From NCBI RefSeq assembly GCF_001570585.1, contig NZ_BBXF01000003.1, forward strand, positions 1,073,046 through 1,137,045: a stretch of DNA of 64,000 nucleotides, given 5' to 3'. The position numbers were made by a program, and so were the translations under genes. Source of the stretch: Herbidospora daliensis. GTDB lineage: Bacteria > Actinomycetota > Actinomycetes > Streptosporangiales > Streptosporangiaceae. Positions 7,607 to 19,606 of the stretch are shown here, one piece after another. Within the stretch, counting starts at the first letter, position 1, and the number at the start of each line of letters is the position of its first letter. The notes below the pieces were generated by a model. That model ran no database searches. It had not been told where the DNA came from and was given only the letters and a program-made list of their open reading frames with translations.

Positions 7607-8374
7607 CTAGACGAGGGTCAGCACCCGCGGGCCGTCGTCGGTGATCGCGACGGAGTGCTCGACGTGGACGGCCCGGCTGCCGTCGACCGTGTGCAGGGCC
7701 CAGCCGTCCTCGGCCGTCAGGTAGCGGTCCTTGCCGCCGGCCATGAACATCGGCTCCAGGGCCAGCGTCATGCCCGCCTTCAGCACCAGCCCCCGGCCGG
7801 GACGGCCCTCGTTGGCGACGTGCGGGTCCTCGTGCATGTGCCGGCCGATGCCGTGGCCGCCGAAGTCGCGCGGGATGCCGTAACCGGCGGCCCGGCCGAC
7901 GGCGCCGATCGCCGCGCCGATGTCGCCGAGCCGGTTCCCCGGGACGGCGGCGGCGATGGCCGCCTCCAGGGCCTTCTCCGCGGTGGCGACGAGCCGCTCG
8001 TCGGCCGGGTCGGCGGGCCCGACGATGACCGTGAACGCCGAGTCGGCCGCCCAGCCGTTCAGGTAGGCGCCACAGTCGATGCTGACGACGTCGCCCTCGC
8101 CGATCCGGTAGCGGTCGGGGATGCCGTGCACGATCACGTCGTTCACCGAGGCGCAGATCACGGCGGGGAAGGGGGTCGGCGCGAAGCGGGGCTGGTAGTG
8201 CAGGAAGGCGGGCTTGGCGCCGCTCTCCCTGATGACGGTCGCGGCGATCTCGTCGAGCTCGACGAGCCGCACGCCGGGCCTGATCGCCTCCCGCGCGGCC
8301 CGCAGCGCCCTGCCCACCACGAGGCCGACCTCGCGCATGGCGTCCAGTTCGGCGGCGGTCTTGATCTCAACCAT
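7607..8374 (-). CDS. map: Type I methionine aminopeptidase
   Basis: 255 residues. It removes the initiator methionine from nascent proteins in the cytosol. Metal ligands are visible in order: Asp in DVVSIDCGAYLNG, Asp in ADSAFT, His in GHGIGRHMHEDP, Glu in LALEPMF and Glu in VEHSVAI. The length is that of the short bacterial type without N-terminal extension. The frame is open to a TTG at 8395, but the ATG at 8374 with GGGAG upstream is the better start. It lacks the usual neighbours (secY/adk), so this may be a second, accessory copy; it is divergent from an XRE regulator. Confidence 0.9.
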   Translation of the reverse strand: MVEIKTAAELDAMREVGLVVGRALRAAREAIRPGVRLVELDEIAATVIRESGAKPAFLHYQPRFAPTPFPAVICASVNDVIVHGIPDRYRIGEGDVVSIDCGAYLNGWAADSAFTVIVGPADPADERLVATAEKALEAAIAAAVPGNRLGDIGAAIGAVGRAAGYGIPRDFGGHGIGRHMHEDPHVANEGRPGRGLVLKAGMTLALEPMFMAGGKDRYLTAEDGWALHTVDGSRAVHVEHSVAITDDGPRVLTLV

Positions 8375-8392
8375 GGTGTACTCCCGTGGATC

Positions 8393-8412
8393 CAATACTT
8401 ATACCGGTATTG
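8393..8412. promoter_or_regulatory. Palindromic operator between map and XRE gene
   Basis: CAATAC and GTATTG are exact inverted repeats eight bases apart. A second perfect palindrome, ATACCGGTAT (8401-8410), is nested in the right half. The site lies between the divergent map start (8374) and the XRE start, and overlaps the expected -35 region of the XRE promoter. A binding site for the adjacent regulator is a reasonable inference. Confidence 0.5.
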
Positions 8413-8426
8413 TTATCACGTGTTGC

Positions 8427-8439
8427 TATGATCGCGTGC
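8427..8439 (+). promoter_or_regulatory. -10 box of a leaderless XRE promoter
   Basis: TATGAT at 8427-8432 is followed by seven bases and then ATG 8440. This is the classic actinobacterial leaderless arrangement in which transcription begins at the A of the start codon. No RBS is present. Confidence 0.55.
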
Positions 8440-8694
8440 ATGGTCCGACCACCGCTCACCGAACTCGACCACGAACGCGGCAACCGCCTGGGCGCCCTCC
8501 TCCGCCAGGCCCGCGGCGACCGCAGCATGACCGACGTCGCCGCCGCCGCCGGCATCAGCCCCGAGACCCTCCGCAAGATCGAGACCGGCCGGGTCCCCAC
8601 GCCGGCCTTCTTCACCATCGCCGCCCTCGCCGGCGCCCTGGGCATCTCCCTCGACGTCCTCGCCGAGATCACCACGGCGGAGCGCGCCGCCTGA
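8440..8694 (+). CDS. XRE-family HTH regulator, single domain
   Basis: 84 residues: a short N-terminus (MVRPPLTELDHERG), then a complete Cro/C1-type HTH from about residue 14 to 73. The sequence MTDVAAAAGISPETLRKIETG forms helices 2-3, and ALAGALGISLDVLAEI closes the bundle. There is no effector domain. The start at ATG 8440 is chosen because of the leaderless -10 box; ATG 8428 would overlap that box. The stop TGA overlaps the start region of the next gene. The palindrome upstream suggests autoregulation and possibly control of the divergent map. Confidence 0.82.
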   Translation: MVRPPLTELDHERGNRLGALLRQARGDRSMTDVAAAAGISPETLRKIETGRVPTPAFFTIAALAGALGISLDVLAEITTAERAA

Positions 8695-9188
8695 CGCCCG
8701 CCCGGCCCCTGATCCTGCTCGACGTCGACGGGGTGCTGAACCCGTTCCGGCGGCCGGGCCCGGAGTGGGGGCCGCACACGTGCACGTCGGCCGGGCAGCC
8801 CTACCTGCTGTGGCTGAACCCGGCCCACGGCCCGCGCCTGCTGGCGCTCGCCCACGAGACCGGCGCCGAACTGGTGTGGGCGACCACCTGGCAGCACGAC
8901 GCCAACGTGAGCATCGGCCCGATCCTCGGGCTGCCGAAGTTGCCGGTCATCGAGGTCGACAAGGGACGGGGCGCCGAGGGGCCCGGGTGCTGCTGGAAGA
9001 TCCCGGCCGTCGCCGACTACGTCGGCCGCCGCCCCTTCGTGTGGTTCGACGACGACCTCGGCCGGGCCGACCGGCTCTGGCTGGAGGCCCATCCGAACGT
9101 CGGCCGGTTCCGGCTGCTGCACGTCGGTTCGAGCCGGGGTATCCGTGACGCCCACTTCCGTCAGGCCCGTGCCTGGCTCACCTCCTGA
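8691..9188 (+). CDS. HAD-superfamily-like protein, apparent CTG start
   Basis: About 165 residues. The N-terminus LILLDVDGVLNPF carries the HAD nucleophile motif DxDG, and VWFDDDLGRADRLW near residue 125 matches the late acidic motif. It resembles small actinobacterial HAD-domain proteins of unknown substrate. No ATG, GTG or TTG occurs in frame upstream of the DVDG motif after the last stop that would make sense. The likely start is CTG at 8691, overlapping the XRE stop as CTGA, with GCGGAG 6-10 nt upstream. Translational coupling with the XRE gene is inferred. Confidence 0.7.
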   Translation: MTPARPLILLDVDGVLNPFRRPGPEWGPHTCTSAGQPYLLWLNPAHGPRLLALAHETGAELVWATTWQHDANVSIGPILGLPKLPVIEVDKGRGAEGPGCCWKIPAVADYVGRRPFVWFDDDLGRADRLWLEAHPNVGRFRLLHVGSSRGIRDAHFRQARAWLTS

Positions 9189-9335
9189 CGGAGTGGCCCG
9201 TCGTCGGAGTGGTCTTGGGTGTTTTCGCTGGTCACGACGGTTTTCGCGGGTCGGTTCGGCCGGGCTTCAAGTGCCTCGCAAGGTGATCCTCCGACGGTGG
9301 CGTTCACGGCTGCCCATTCAGCAGGAGGATGCGCG

Positions 9336-9833
9336 ATGTCCGCGTACAAGAAGATCGCCGTCGGTGTGACCGCCCTCGCGGCGCTGGCGCTGGCCGCGCC
9401 CGCGCAGGCGGCCGACGAGGCCGGCAAGCTGACCGCCCGCCTCACGATCACCGAGCTCGGCAAGCACGGCAACGACTGCCGGGTGCTCACCGTCGGCAAG
9501 GTCGGGATGACGCACGCCCAGGCGCAGTACCTGGTCGACAACGGCGCGACGGCGCGGGTGGAGATCTGGGGTGAGGACCCCGCCTACGACAACCGCATGT
9601 ACAAGGGGCCGAAGGCGTCGCTCAGCGCGGTGTCGGACAAGAACGGCGGCGGGCTCTTCATCCTCTCCGACCTGACCCTGTTCTGCGCGAAGTACCTCGA
9701 CGAGGACGACGGGCCGCTGCTCGACATCGGCGACGAGATCTACACGAAGATCATCTTCGAGGCGCCCGGCTATCCCCGAATGACGAAACGGTCGAATACG
9801 GTCCACGGCTCCTACGGCCTGTTCGGCACCTGA
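9336..9833 (+). CDS. Small secreted protein
   Basis: 165 residues starting MSAYKKIAVGVTALAALALA, a textbook signal peptide with cleavage after AQA (about residue 25). The mature domain is acidic, with two Cys (GNDCRVL and LFCAKYL) that could form a disulfide. The pattern GEDPAYDN / GDEIYTKI is that of a beta-rich extracellular domain. A strong AGGAGG RBS sits 8 nt before the ATG. No family recognised. Confidence 0.75.
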   Translation: MSAYKKIAVGVTALAALALAAPAQAADEAGKLTARLTITELGKHGNDCRVLTVGKVGMTHAQAQYLVDNGATARVEIWGEDPAYDNRMYKGPKASLSAVSDKNGGGLFILSDLTLFCAKYLDEDDGPLLDIGDEIYTKIIFEAPGYPRMTKRSNTVHGSYGLFGT

Positions 9834-9887
9834 CCCCCGAGGCCGGGTGGATCACCTCGGCCCAGATCGCCGATCCCGAGCAGCCTG

Positions 9888-9952
9888 GTCGGAAAGCCCG
9901 GCCCGAAAGCCCGGTCGGAAAGCCCAGCCGTAAAGCCCGGCCGTAAAGCCCG
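9888..9952. repeat. Five tandem 13-bp repeats
   Basis: Five consecutive 13-bp units of consensus GCCGTAAAGCCCG (units begin at 9888, 9901, 9914, 9927, 9940). The last two are identical; the first three vary at 2-4 positions. They are followed by a GC-rich partial unit. The array lies between the 3' ends of two convergent genes. Confidence 0.85.
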
Positions 9953-9998
9953 GCCGGGCCGGCTCGGAATGGCCGAGCGGCCCGGCCTCAGCGGGGGG

Positions 9999-12332
<2,334 letters not shown>

Positions 12333-12346
12333 GATCTTCCTTCTCC

Positions 12347-14140
12347 CTAGGCTCCGGCCCATTCTGCCGGACCGGCGTGCCCGCCGAGCCTGGTCGGCCA
12401 CAGCCGGGTGGTGCAGTCGTCCGAGGTGGTGGCCAGCAGGTGGCCGTCGGGATGGAAGGCGGCCCCGTTGACGGCCGAGGTGTGGCCGGTGCGGCAGGCC
12501 AGCTCCGCGCCGCTCGCGGTGTCCCAGATCCTGACGGTACGGTCGTCGCCCCCCGTCGCCAGCAGCTCGCCCGCGGCGTCGAAGGCGACGGCCCGCACGC
12601 CGGCGGTGTGGCCGGTCAGCTCTCGGGAGGCGCCGGTGCGCCGGTTCTCCAGCCTGACCGCGCCCCCCGGCAGGGCGGTCGCCACCAGGTGGCCGCACGC
12701 CGCCGAGGCCCCGACCACCAGGTCGTCGCCGGCGAAGACGACGCTGTCACCCGGCTGCTGGCTCAGCTGGCGGCCCATCACGGTGTCCCACTCCCGGACC
12801 GTGCCGTCGGCGCCCGCGGTCGCGATGACGTCGCCCGACGGATGGAAGGCGACCGAGGTCACCGGGCCGATGTGCCCGATCAGGGGCTCGCCGAAGGAGC
12901 GCCGGGTGTCGGGGTCCCAGAGCCGTACGGTGTGGTCGGCGCAGGAGGCCGCCAGCAGGTGGCCGCCCGGGTGGAAGGCCACCACCGGGCCGCCCGGCAG
13001 CGGGTCGCCGATCGGGTCGCGGGTCACCGGGTCCCAGAGCCGGACCGCCCGGTCGGCGGTGGCCAGCAGGTGCCCGCGCGGGTGGAAGGCCACCCCGTGG
13101 ACGGGCGCGTCGTGGCCGGTCAGCCGGCGGGCGACGACCGCCGAGGTCATCCGGGTCTCCAGCTCGTCGACGCGGGCGCTCAGGCGGCGCACCAGGTCGT
13201 CGCGCTCTTCGAGGCGGCGGTGCAGGTCGTCGCGGACCCGCCGGGCCACCGCGTGGGTGTGCTGGAGGGTCACCAGCGAGCGGCGCAGCCGGGCCACCCG
13301 GTCGGCCGGCTCATCGTCGGGCAGGCCCTCGATCCGCCAGCGCCGGACCTCGCCCCGGTCGTCGACGGCGACCAGGAGCGAGCGGCCGAGGGCCACCGCC
13401 TGGACCGCCCCCGTATGGCCGGTCACCCGGGCGAGGGGGGCGGCGCCCAGGTCGTACAGGGAAATGGAGTCGTCCCAGTTCACGGCGGCCAGCACAGCGC
13501 CGCGGGCGGCCAGGCCGGACACCGGCTCGGGCGTGATCACCTCGTCGCCGACGCGGGCGAGGCGGTCGGCGCCGACGATCACCAGCCGCCCCGCGAGGAA
13601 GGCGACGCCCTCGCCGGGGACGGGGTCGCCGACCGGCTGGCCGGTGCCGGCGTCCCACAGGCGGACCGTGCCGTCCTTGGCGGCGGTGGCGAGCAGGTGC
13701 CCGGCGGGGTGGAAGGCCAGCTCGACGACCCGGCCGGTGTGCCCGGTCAGCGGGTCGCCGACCGGCATCCGGGTCACCGGGTCCCAGAGGCGGACCGTGT
13801 GGTCCCAGCCCGCGCTGGCCAGCAGGTGGCCGTCGGGGTGGAAGCCGACGGCGGTCACGAGGTCGTCGTGACCCTTCAGCTCCCCGGCCGGCACCCCGGA
13901 CAGGTCCCACAGGCGGACCACGCCGTCGTCGCCCCCGGAGGCGAGCAGGTGGCCGTCGGGGTGGAAGGCGAGGGTCATCGTGTACGGGGACCCGCTCATC
14001 TCCACGCCCGTGGAGTAGCGGATCAGGCCCGTGTCGTCGGAGGTGGCGATCAGTTCGCCGCCGGGATGCAGGGCCACCCCGGCGACGGGGGCGGAATGGC
14101 CGGTCAGCGGTTCGCCGAAAGGCGTGACTCTAAGGCGCAT
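12347..14140 (-). CDS. Double WD40 beta-propeller protein with central coiled coil
   Basis: 597 residues. About a dozen WD40-type repeats are visible from the recurring FHPxGHLLATxxxDxTVRLWD pattern. They fall in two sets (about residues 1-270 and 340-597) separated by a charged coiled-coil segment at roughly 277-333 ([20 protein letters not shown] and on to DELETRM). Unlike most actinobacterial WD40 proteins it has no kinase, caspase or NB-ARC domain, no signal peptide and no TM. It is probably a cytosolic scaffold. The ATG at 14140 lies 30 bp after the oxidoreductase stop. The upstream open frame into that gene is a shadow. Confidence 0.82.
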   Translation of the reverse strand: MRLRVTPFGEPLTGHSAPVAGVALHPGGELIATSDDTGLIRYSTGVEMSGSPYTMTLAFHPDGHLLASGGDDGVVRLWDLSGVPAGELKGHDDLVTAVGFHPDGHLLASAGWDHTVRLWDPVTRMPVGDPLTGHTGRVVELAFHPAGHLLATAAKDGTVRLWDAGTGQPVGDPVPGEGVAFLAGRLVIVGADRLARVGDEVITPEPVSGLAARGAVLAAVNWDDSISLYDLGAAPLARVTGHTGAVQAVALGRSLLVAVDDRGEVRRWRIEGLPDDEPADRVARLRRSLVTLQHTHAVARRVRDDLHRRLEERDDLVRRLSARVDELETRMTSAVVARRLTGHDAPVHGVAFHPRGHLLATADRAVRLWDPVTRDPIGDPLPGGPVVAFHPGGHLLAASCADHTVRLWDPDTRRSFGEPLIGHIGPVTSVAFHPSGDVIATAGADGTVREWDTVMGRQLSQQPGDSVVFAGDDLVVGASAACGHLVATALPGGAVRLENRRTGASRELTGHTAGVRAVAFDAAGELLATGGDDRTVRIWDTASGAELACRTGHTSAVNGAAFHPDGHLLATTSDDCTTRLWPTRLGGHAGPAEWAGA

Positions 14141-14169
14141 ATGACCGGCAGCATTCCAGATTGTCAGGG

Positions 14170-15096
14170 TTACGGCAGGAGAACGACCCGTCCCCGCAGT
14201 CCGCCCTCGGCCATCCGGATGTGCGCGGCGGCCGCCTCGGTGAGCGGATAGGTCGCGGCCACCCGGACCGTCACCTTGCCCGCGTCCACCAGCCCGGTGA
14301 GCGCCTCCAGCTGGTCGCGGGCCGAGTGGGCCCACATGACCTGCGACGTGATGCCGCGCCCCTCGCCGGGCACGCCGTCGATGACCACGGACACGAACCC
14401 GCCGCCGTCGCGCACGGCGTCGTGGGCGGCCTGCACCAGCTTCGCCGGGTCGACGGCCCCGTCGACGCCCTCGGGCAGCAGCTCGCGCACCTTCGCGACG
14501 TCGTCGACGACGTACTGCGCGCCGAACGCCCGCAGGACCTCCTCGTCGGCGGCCCGCGCCAGCGCGACGACCGTGAGGCCGCGCAGCGCGGCCAGCTGCA
14601 CCAGCATGCCGCCGACGCTCCCGGCCGCGCCGGTGACCAGCAGGGTCGAGCCCTCCGGCAGATCGAGGATGTCGAGGCACTGCCACGCGGTCAGGCCCGG
14701 CAGCGGGAGGCCGGCGGCCCGCTCGGCGGGCCACTCGGCGGGCACGGGGGCGAGTTCGTCGACGCCGATGACCGCCTGGTCGGCGTACGGGCCGAAGTCG
14801 CGGCCGAAACCGCCCCAGGTCGAGGCGGCCATGACGCGGTCGCCGACCGCGACGCCGGTGACGTCGGGGCCGAGGGCCTCCACGATCCCGGCGACGTCGC
14901 AGCCCATGCCGGTCTGCTCGCGGGCCGGGGCGCCGTGCAGGACCAGGCCGCCGCCGCGGATGAACAGGTCGACGGGGTTGACCGCCGCCGCCTCGACCCG
15001 GATGCGGACCTGGCCGGGCCCCGGCTCGGGGGCCGGCGCCTCCACGGTCAGCAGGGCCTCCGGGCCCCCGTAGTTCCTGACGACCACCGCGCGCAT
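14170..15096 (-). CDS. Zinc-independent quinone oxidoreductase-like MDR protein
   Basis: 308 residues of the medium-chain dehydrogenase/reductase superfamily. The GroES-like N-terminus (GPGQVRIRVEAAAVNPVD) is followed by the Rossmann glycine motif LLVTGAAGSVGGMLVQLA (about 148-165). The zinc-binding cysteines of alcohol dehydrogenases are absent, which points to an NADPH:quinone reductase or enoyl-reductase type. It starts at ATG 15096 after TCCTCCGG-complement (CCGGAGGA) and is the first gene of the leftward operon with the WD40 gene and tex. Substrate unknown. Confidence 0.87.
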   Translation of the reverse strand: MRAVVVRNYGGPEALLTVEAPAPEPGPGQVRIRVEAAAVNPVDLFIRGGGLVLHGAPAREQTGMGCDVAGIVEALGPDVTGVAVGDRVMAASTWGGFGRDFGPYADQAVIGVDELAPVPAEWPAERAAGLPLPGLTAWQCLDILDLPEGSTLLVTGAAGSVGGMLVQLAALRGLTVVALARAADEEVLRAFGAQYVVDDVAKVRELLPEGVDGAVDPAKLVQAAHDAVRDGGGFVSVVIDGVPGEGRGITSQVMWAHSARDQLEALTGLVDAGKVTVRVAATYPLTEAAAAHIRMAEGGLRGRVVLLP

Positions 15097-15165
15097 TGGT
15101 TCTCCTCCGGTGAGGGGGTCCCGAGGCTGATGATCGTAATAGATATTTCAACCAATAATCAGACA

Positions 15166-15197
15166 AGGAACCCCGGGCGGAATCGCCCGGGGTTCCT
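15166..15197 (-). terminator. Rho-independent terminator of the chitinase gene
   Basis: A perfect 14-bp stem (AGGAACCCCGGGCG paired with CGCCCGGGGTTCCT) with a 4-base loop begins 10 bp beyond the chitinase stop codon. Few T residues follow, as is usual in GC-rich actinomycetes. It also isolates the divergent promoter of the oxidoreductase operon. Confidence 0.85.
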
Positions 15198-15206
15198 ATT
15201 CAGCGT

Positions 15207-17462
<2,256 letters not shown>

Positions 17463-17529
17463 CGAGCTACTCCACGTCCGGGGGGAAGGGGATGCGGCGG
17501 GACGCGCCGGGAACAGGTGGTTCCCGTCC

Positions 17530-17556
17530 AACTAATAGGAAGCTTTCCTTTTAATT
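17530..17556. promoter_or_regulatory. Palindromic operator upstream of chitinase
   Basis: AGGAA (17537-17541) and TTCCT (17545-17549) are exact inverted repeats around GCT. Extending outwards, AACTAATAGGAA and TTCCTTTTAATT match in 10 of 12 positions. It lies 68-94 bp upstream of the chitinase start in an AT-rich pocket. A repressor site controlling carbohydrate-enzyme expression is inferred; it does not match the DasR-type dre consensus. Confidence 0.55.
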
Positions 17557-17587
17557 AGGGCGAACGTAACCCGCGTCACAGATCCCG

Positions 17588-18160
17588 TCAATGGGCGCGC
17601 AGGGAACGCCAGATCGGGCCGGGCAGCGCGTCGGCGGCGGCGTCCAGGTCGAGGCCCGGCGCGCCCGCCAGCACCCGGCGCGTGGTCTCGGCCAGTGGCC
17701 CGATGAGCAGCATCTCGATCAGCGCCGGGGGCAGGTCGGCGATCTCCCCGGCCGCGACGCGCGGCGCGAACCAGGCGGTCAGGCGGGCCATCAGGGGCGC
17801 CTTGCGGGCCGCGACGGCGGCGGCGTGCGGCTCGACGAGGGGAGCGGCGTGGATGAACCGGGCCTTCGGGGCCGCGTCGCGGGCGAAGGCCAGATAGGCG
17901 CGCACGATCGCACGCACCCCCTCCTCGGTGCCCTCCGCTTGTTCGGCCGCCTCGATGAGGCGGGTGAGCAGGTCGTCCATGCACTCGGAGTAGAGGGCGG
18001 CGGCCAGCCCGTCGAAGCTGCCGAAGTGGTGGTAGAGGCTGCCCACGCTGACGCCGCTGCGCGCGGTCACCGCGCGCAGGGTGAAGTCGCCGTCGGTGAA
18101 CGCCGCCAGGGCGGTGCCGAGCAGTCTGCGGATCGTGGCCTCGCTGCGGGCCTGCCTCAC
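17588..18160 (-). CDS. TetR-family transcriptional regulator
   Basis: 190 residues. The N-terminal TetR HTH (about 5-50) is clear: FTLRAVTARSGVSVGSLYHHFGSFDGL. The C-terminal ligand-binding domain is helical. The GTG start overlaps the SDR stop as GTGA, so it is the second gene of a two-gene operon. The likely operator is the palindrome at 18948-18964 in front of the SDR gene, which would make it an autoregulated repressor of the SDR-tetR unit. The inducer is unknown. Confidence 0.87.
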   Translation of the reverse strand: MRQARSEATIRRLLGTALAAFTDGDFTLRAVTARSGVSVGSLYHHFGSFDGLAAALYSECMDDLLTRLIEAAEQAEGTEEGVRAIVRAYLAFARDAAPKARFIHAAPLVEPHAAAVAARKAPLMARLTAWFAPRVAAGEIADLPPALIEMLLIGPLAETTRRVLAGAPGLDLDAAADALPGPIWRSLRAH

Positions 18161-18933
18161 GCGACCCCCGACAACGTCTCCGCCTGCTCCCACAACCGCA
18201 GGCCGAGGTCGCGGTCGACGGTCATCGGGATCTCCTTCAGCTCGTCGTAGTAGCGGCCGGTGGTGGACCGCGTGGTCAGCGCCACCACGGGGGCCGCGCC
18301 CTGCTCGGGAGTCTTCCAGAACCGCTTGGCCGCCTTGAGCAGCAGCCCGACCGGCCCGCCCCGCGCGCCCAGGCCGGTGTTGATCACCCCGGGGTGGACG
18401 GCGTCGATCGTCACGCCGCGCGTGCGCCAGCGCTCGGCGAACAGCGGCAGCACGGCGACGTTGCAGAGCTTGGTGTCGGCGTAGGTGCGCAGGGGATGGA
18501 AGTCCCGGCCGAAGGGGGTGCGGCCGGGATCGGCCTTCCCCTTCACGTAGAGCCCCGCGCTGACCTGCACGACCCGGCCGACGCGCTCTTCGAGCAGCCG
18601 GTTCAGCGTGTACGGCGCCAGGTGGTTGACCGCGAACGACTCCTCCAGGCCGTCGGCCGTGAGGGTGAGCCGCGACGGCCACAGGCCCGCGTTGTGGACC
18701 AGCACGTCGATGCGCGGGCAGACCTCGGCCAGCCGCCCGGCCACACCGTGCATGCCGGCGACGGTCGCCAGGTCGCCGACGACCAGGCCGGCCTCGCCCG
18801 GCAGCGAGCGGACCGCCTGCTCTCCCCGGGCGGCGTCGCGCGCGACGACGACCACCCGATGCCCCCGCCGCGCCAGTTCGGCGCAGACGGCGTACCCGAT
18901 TCCCCGGTTTCCTCCGGTCACCACCACGTTCAT
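18157..18933 (-). CDS. Short-chain dehydrogenase/reductase
   Basis: 258 residues, classical or extended-type SDR. The cofactor motif TGGNRGIG is at residues 6-13, NAG at about 85, and the catalytic YxxxK is YADTK (about 153-157), after a Ser/Ala region (VQVSAGLYVKGK). The basic residues after strand 2 (VARDAARG) suggest NADP preference. The ATG at 18933 has no RBS but sits 6 nt after TATACT, so a leaderless transcript is likely. It forms an operon with the overlapping TetR gene. It begins 28 bp from the left repeat of the 2-kb island. Confidence 0.88.
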   Translation of the reverse strand: MNVVVTGGNRGIGYAVCAELARRGHRVVVVARDAARGEQAVRSLPGEAGLVVGDLATVAGMHGVAGRLAEVCPRIDVLVHNAGLWPSRLTLTADGLEESFAVNHLAPYTLNRLLEERVGRVVQVSAGLYVKGKADPGRTPFGRDFHPLRTYADTKLCNVAVLPLFAERWRTRGVTIDAVHPGVINTGLGARGGPVGLLLKAAKRFWKTPEQGAAPVVALTTRSTTGRYYDELKEIPMTVDRDLGLRLWEQAETLSGVA

Positions 18934-18939
18934 GGCCGG

Positions 18940-18964
18940 AGTATAAATTAGAGCAGTTCTCTAA
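18940..18964 (-). promoter_or_regulatory. Leaderless promoter and TetR-type operator of the SDR-tetR operon
   Basis: On the minus strand TATACT (18940-18945) is followed by 6 nt and the ATG at 18933. The palindrome TTAGAG-CAGTT-CTCTAA (18948-18964) lies just upstream, in the -35 to -10 spacer, a usual place for a TetR operator. Its outer arm shares four bases with the 16-bp island repeat. Confidence 0.6.
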
Positions 18965-18976
18965 ATCTTCTTCAGC
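18961..18976. repeat. Left 16-bp direct repeat (att-like)
   Basis: Identical to 21011-21026. It duplicates the recQ 3' end beside the SDR promoter. Confidence 0.85.
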
Positions 18977-19606
18977 TGACCTTGGTGTGTGTCATCACGC
19001 CAGCATGCGAGGGGGAGCTGTCTCGGCTGTCGAGTCCTTGCCATGGCGTCGGACGAGAAGACGCGAGTACGCGCACACCTTTCGTAGGGCCCGGTGCAGA
19101 GAGCAACCAGTGGACCGGAGATGGGCTGCGTAGCAGATCCGAGCGACGACCAGAAATGGCGAAGCGGACAACATGGCCCATAGTGCGACCTTGATGCTCC
19201 GTCTGATGTGCGACAGGGGTCGGCCGATAAGAAACTGACACCGGTGGAACCAGACGGGTTCTACGACATAGCCCGCGCGCCCGTATTGACCCAATTTGGT
19301 GGTTTAGCGGTTCCGGGCGGTCGGGAAACGGGCTTCGGCCTGGTTCCATGTGTAGTGATCAATGCTTGTGACGGTGGGTGCGGTTGGTTCCCTCGCGGAG
19401 ACCTGGGCGCCTCCTGTCATAAAGGCGCCCACTTATTCGGTCGACCCAGAGAAACCCCTGAGTCACCTCGATGGCCTTCCTGTGATGATCTATGAGAGAT
19501 CCACCCTGTCGGCTCATCGATCCCGTGCCATGTCGATCGCCAGGTATCGAATGAGTAACAAAATTGTGTTGACGGATTGATCGCGGTGTTCTGGAGCTAA
19601 ATATCT
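18977..19606. other. Island left arm, no supportable gene
   Basis: About 630 bp with mixed short frames on both strands, none with coding-like codon use, RBS and recognisable protein together. It contains a 9-bp perfect hairpin (TGGGCGCCT at 19404-19412 with AGGCGCCCA at 19423-19431). A TTGACG hexamer occurs at 19569, upstream of the cargo gene. A small RNA or the remains of a lost recombinase gene are possible but not shown. Confidence 0.5.

Noticed and set aside
9888..9952. Repeat array as a CRISPR
   Set aside because: Units are 13 bp, directly adjacent without spacers, and no cas gene is present.
14141..15166. WD40 frame extended through the oxidoreductase gene to 15166
   Set aside because: The extension is out of frame with a complete MDR oxidoreductase and lacks WD repeats.
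18972..19349. Leftward 125-codon frame in the island left arm
   Set aside because: No RBS, mixed codon use, no similarity; other frames overlap it.
19404..19431. Island hairpin as a terminator
   Set aside because: No T-run follows and no gene ends just upstream; kept only as a structural note.
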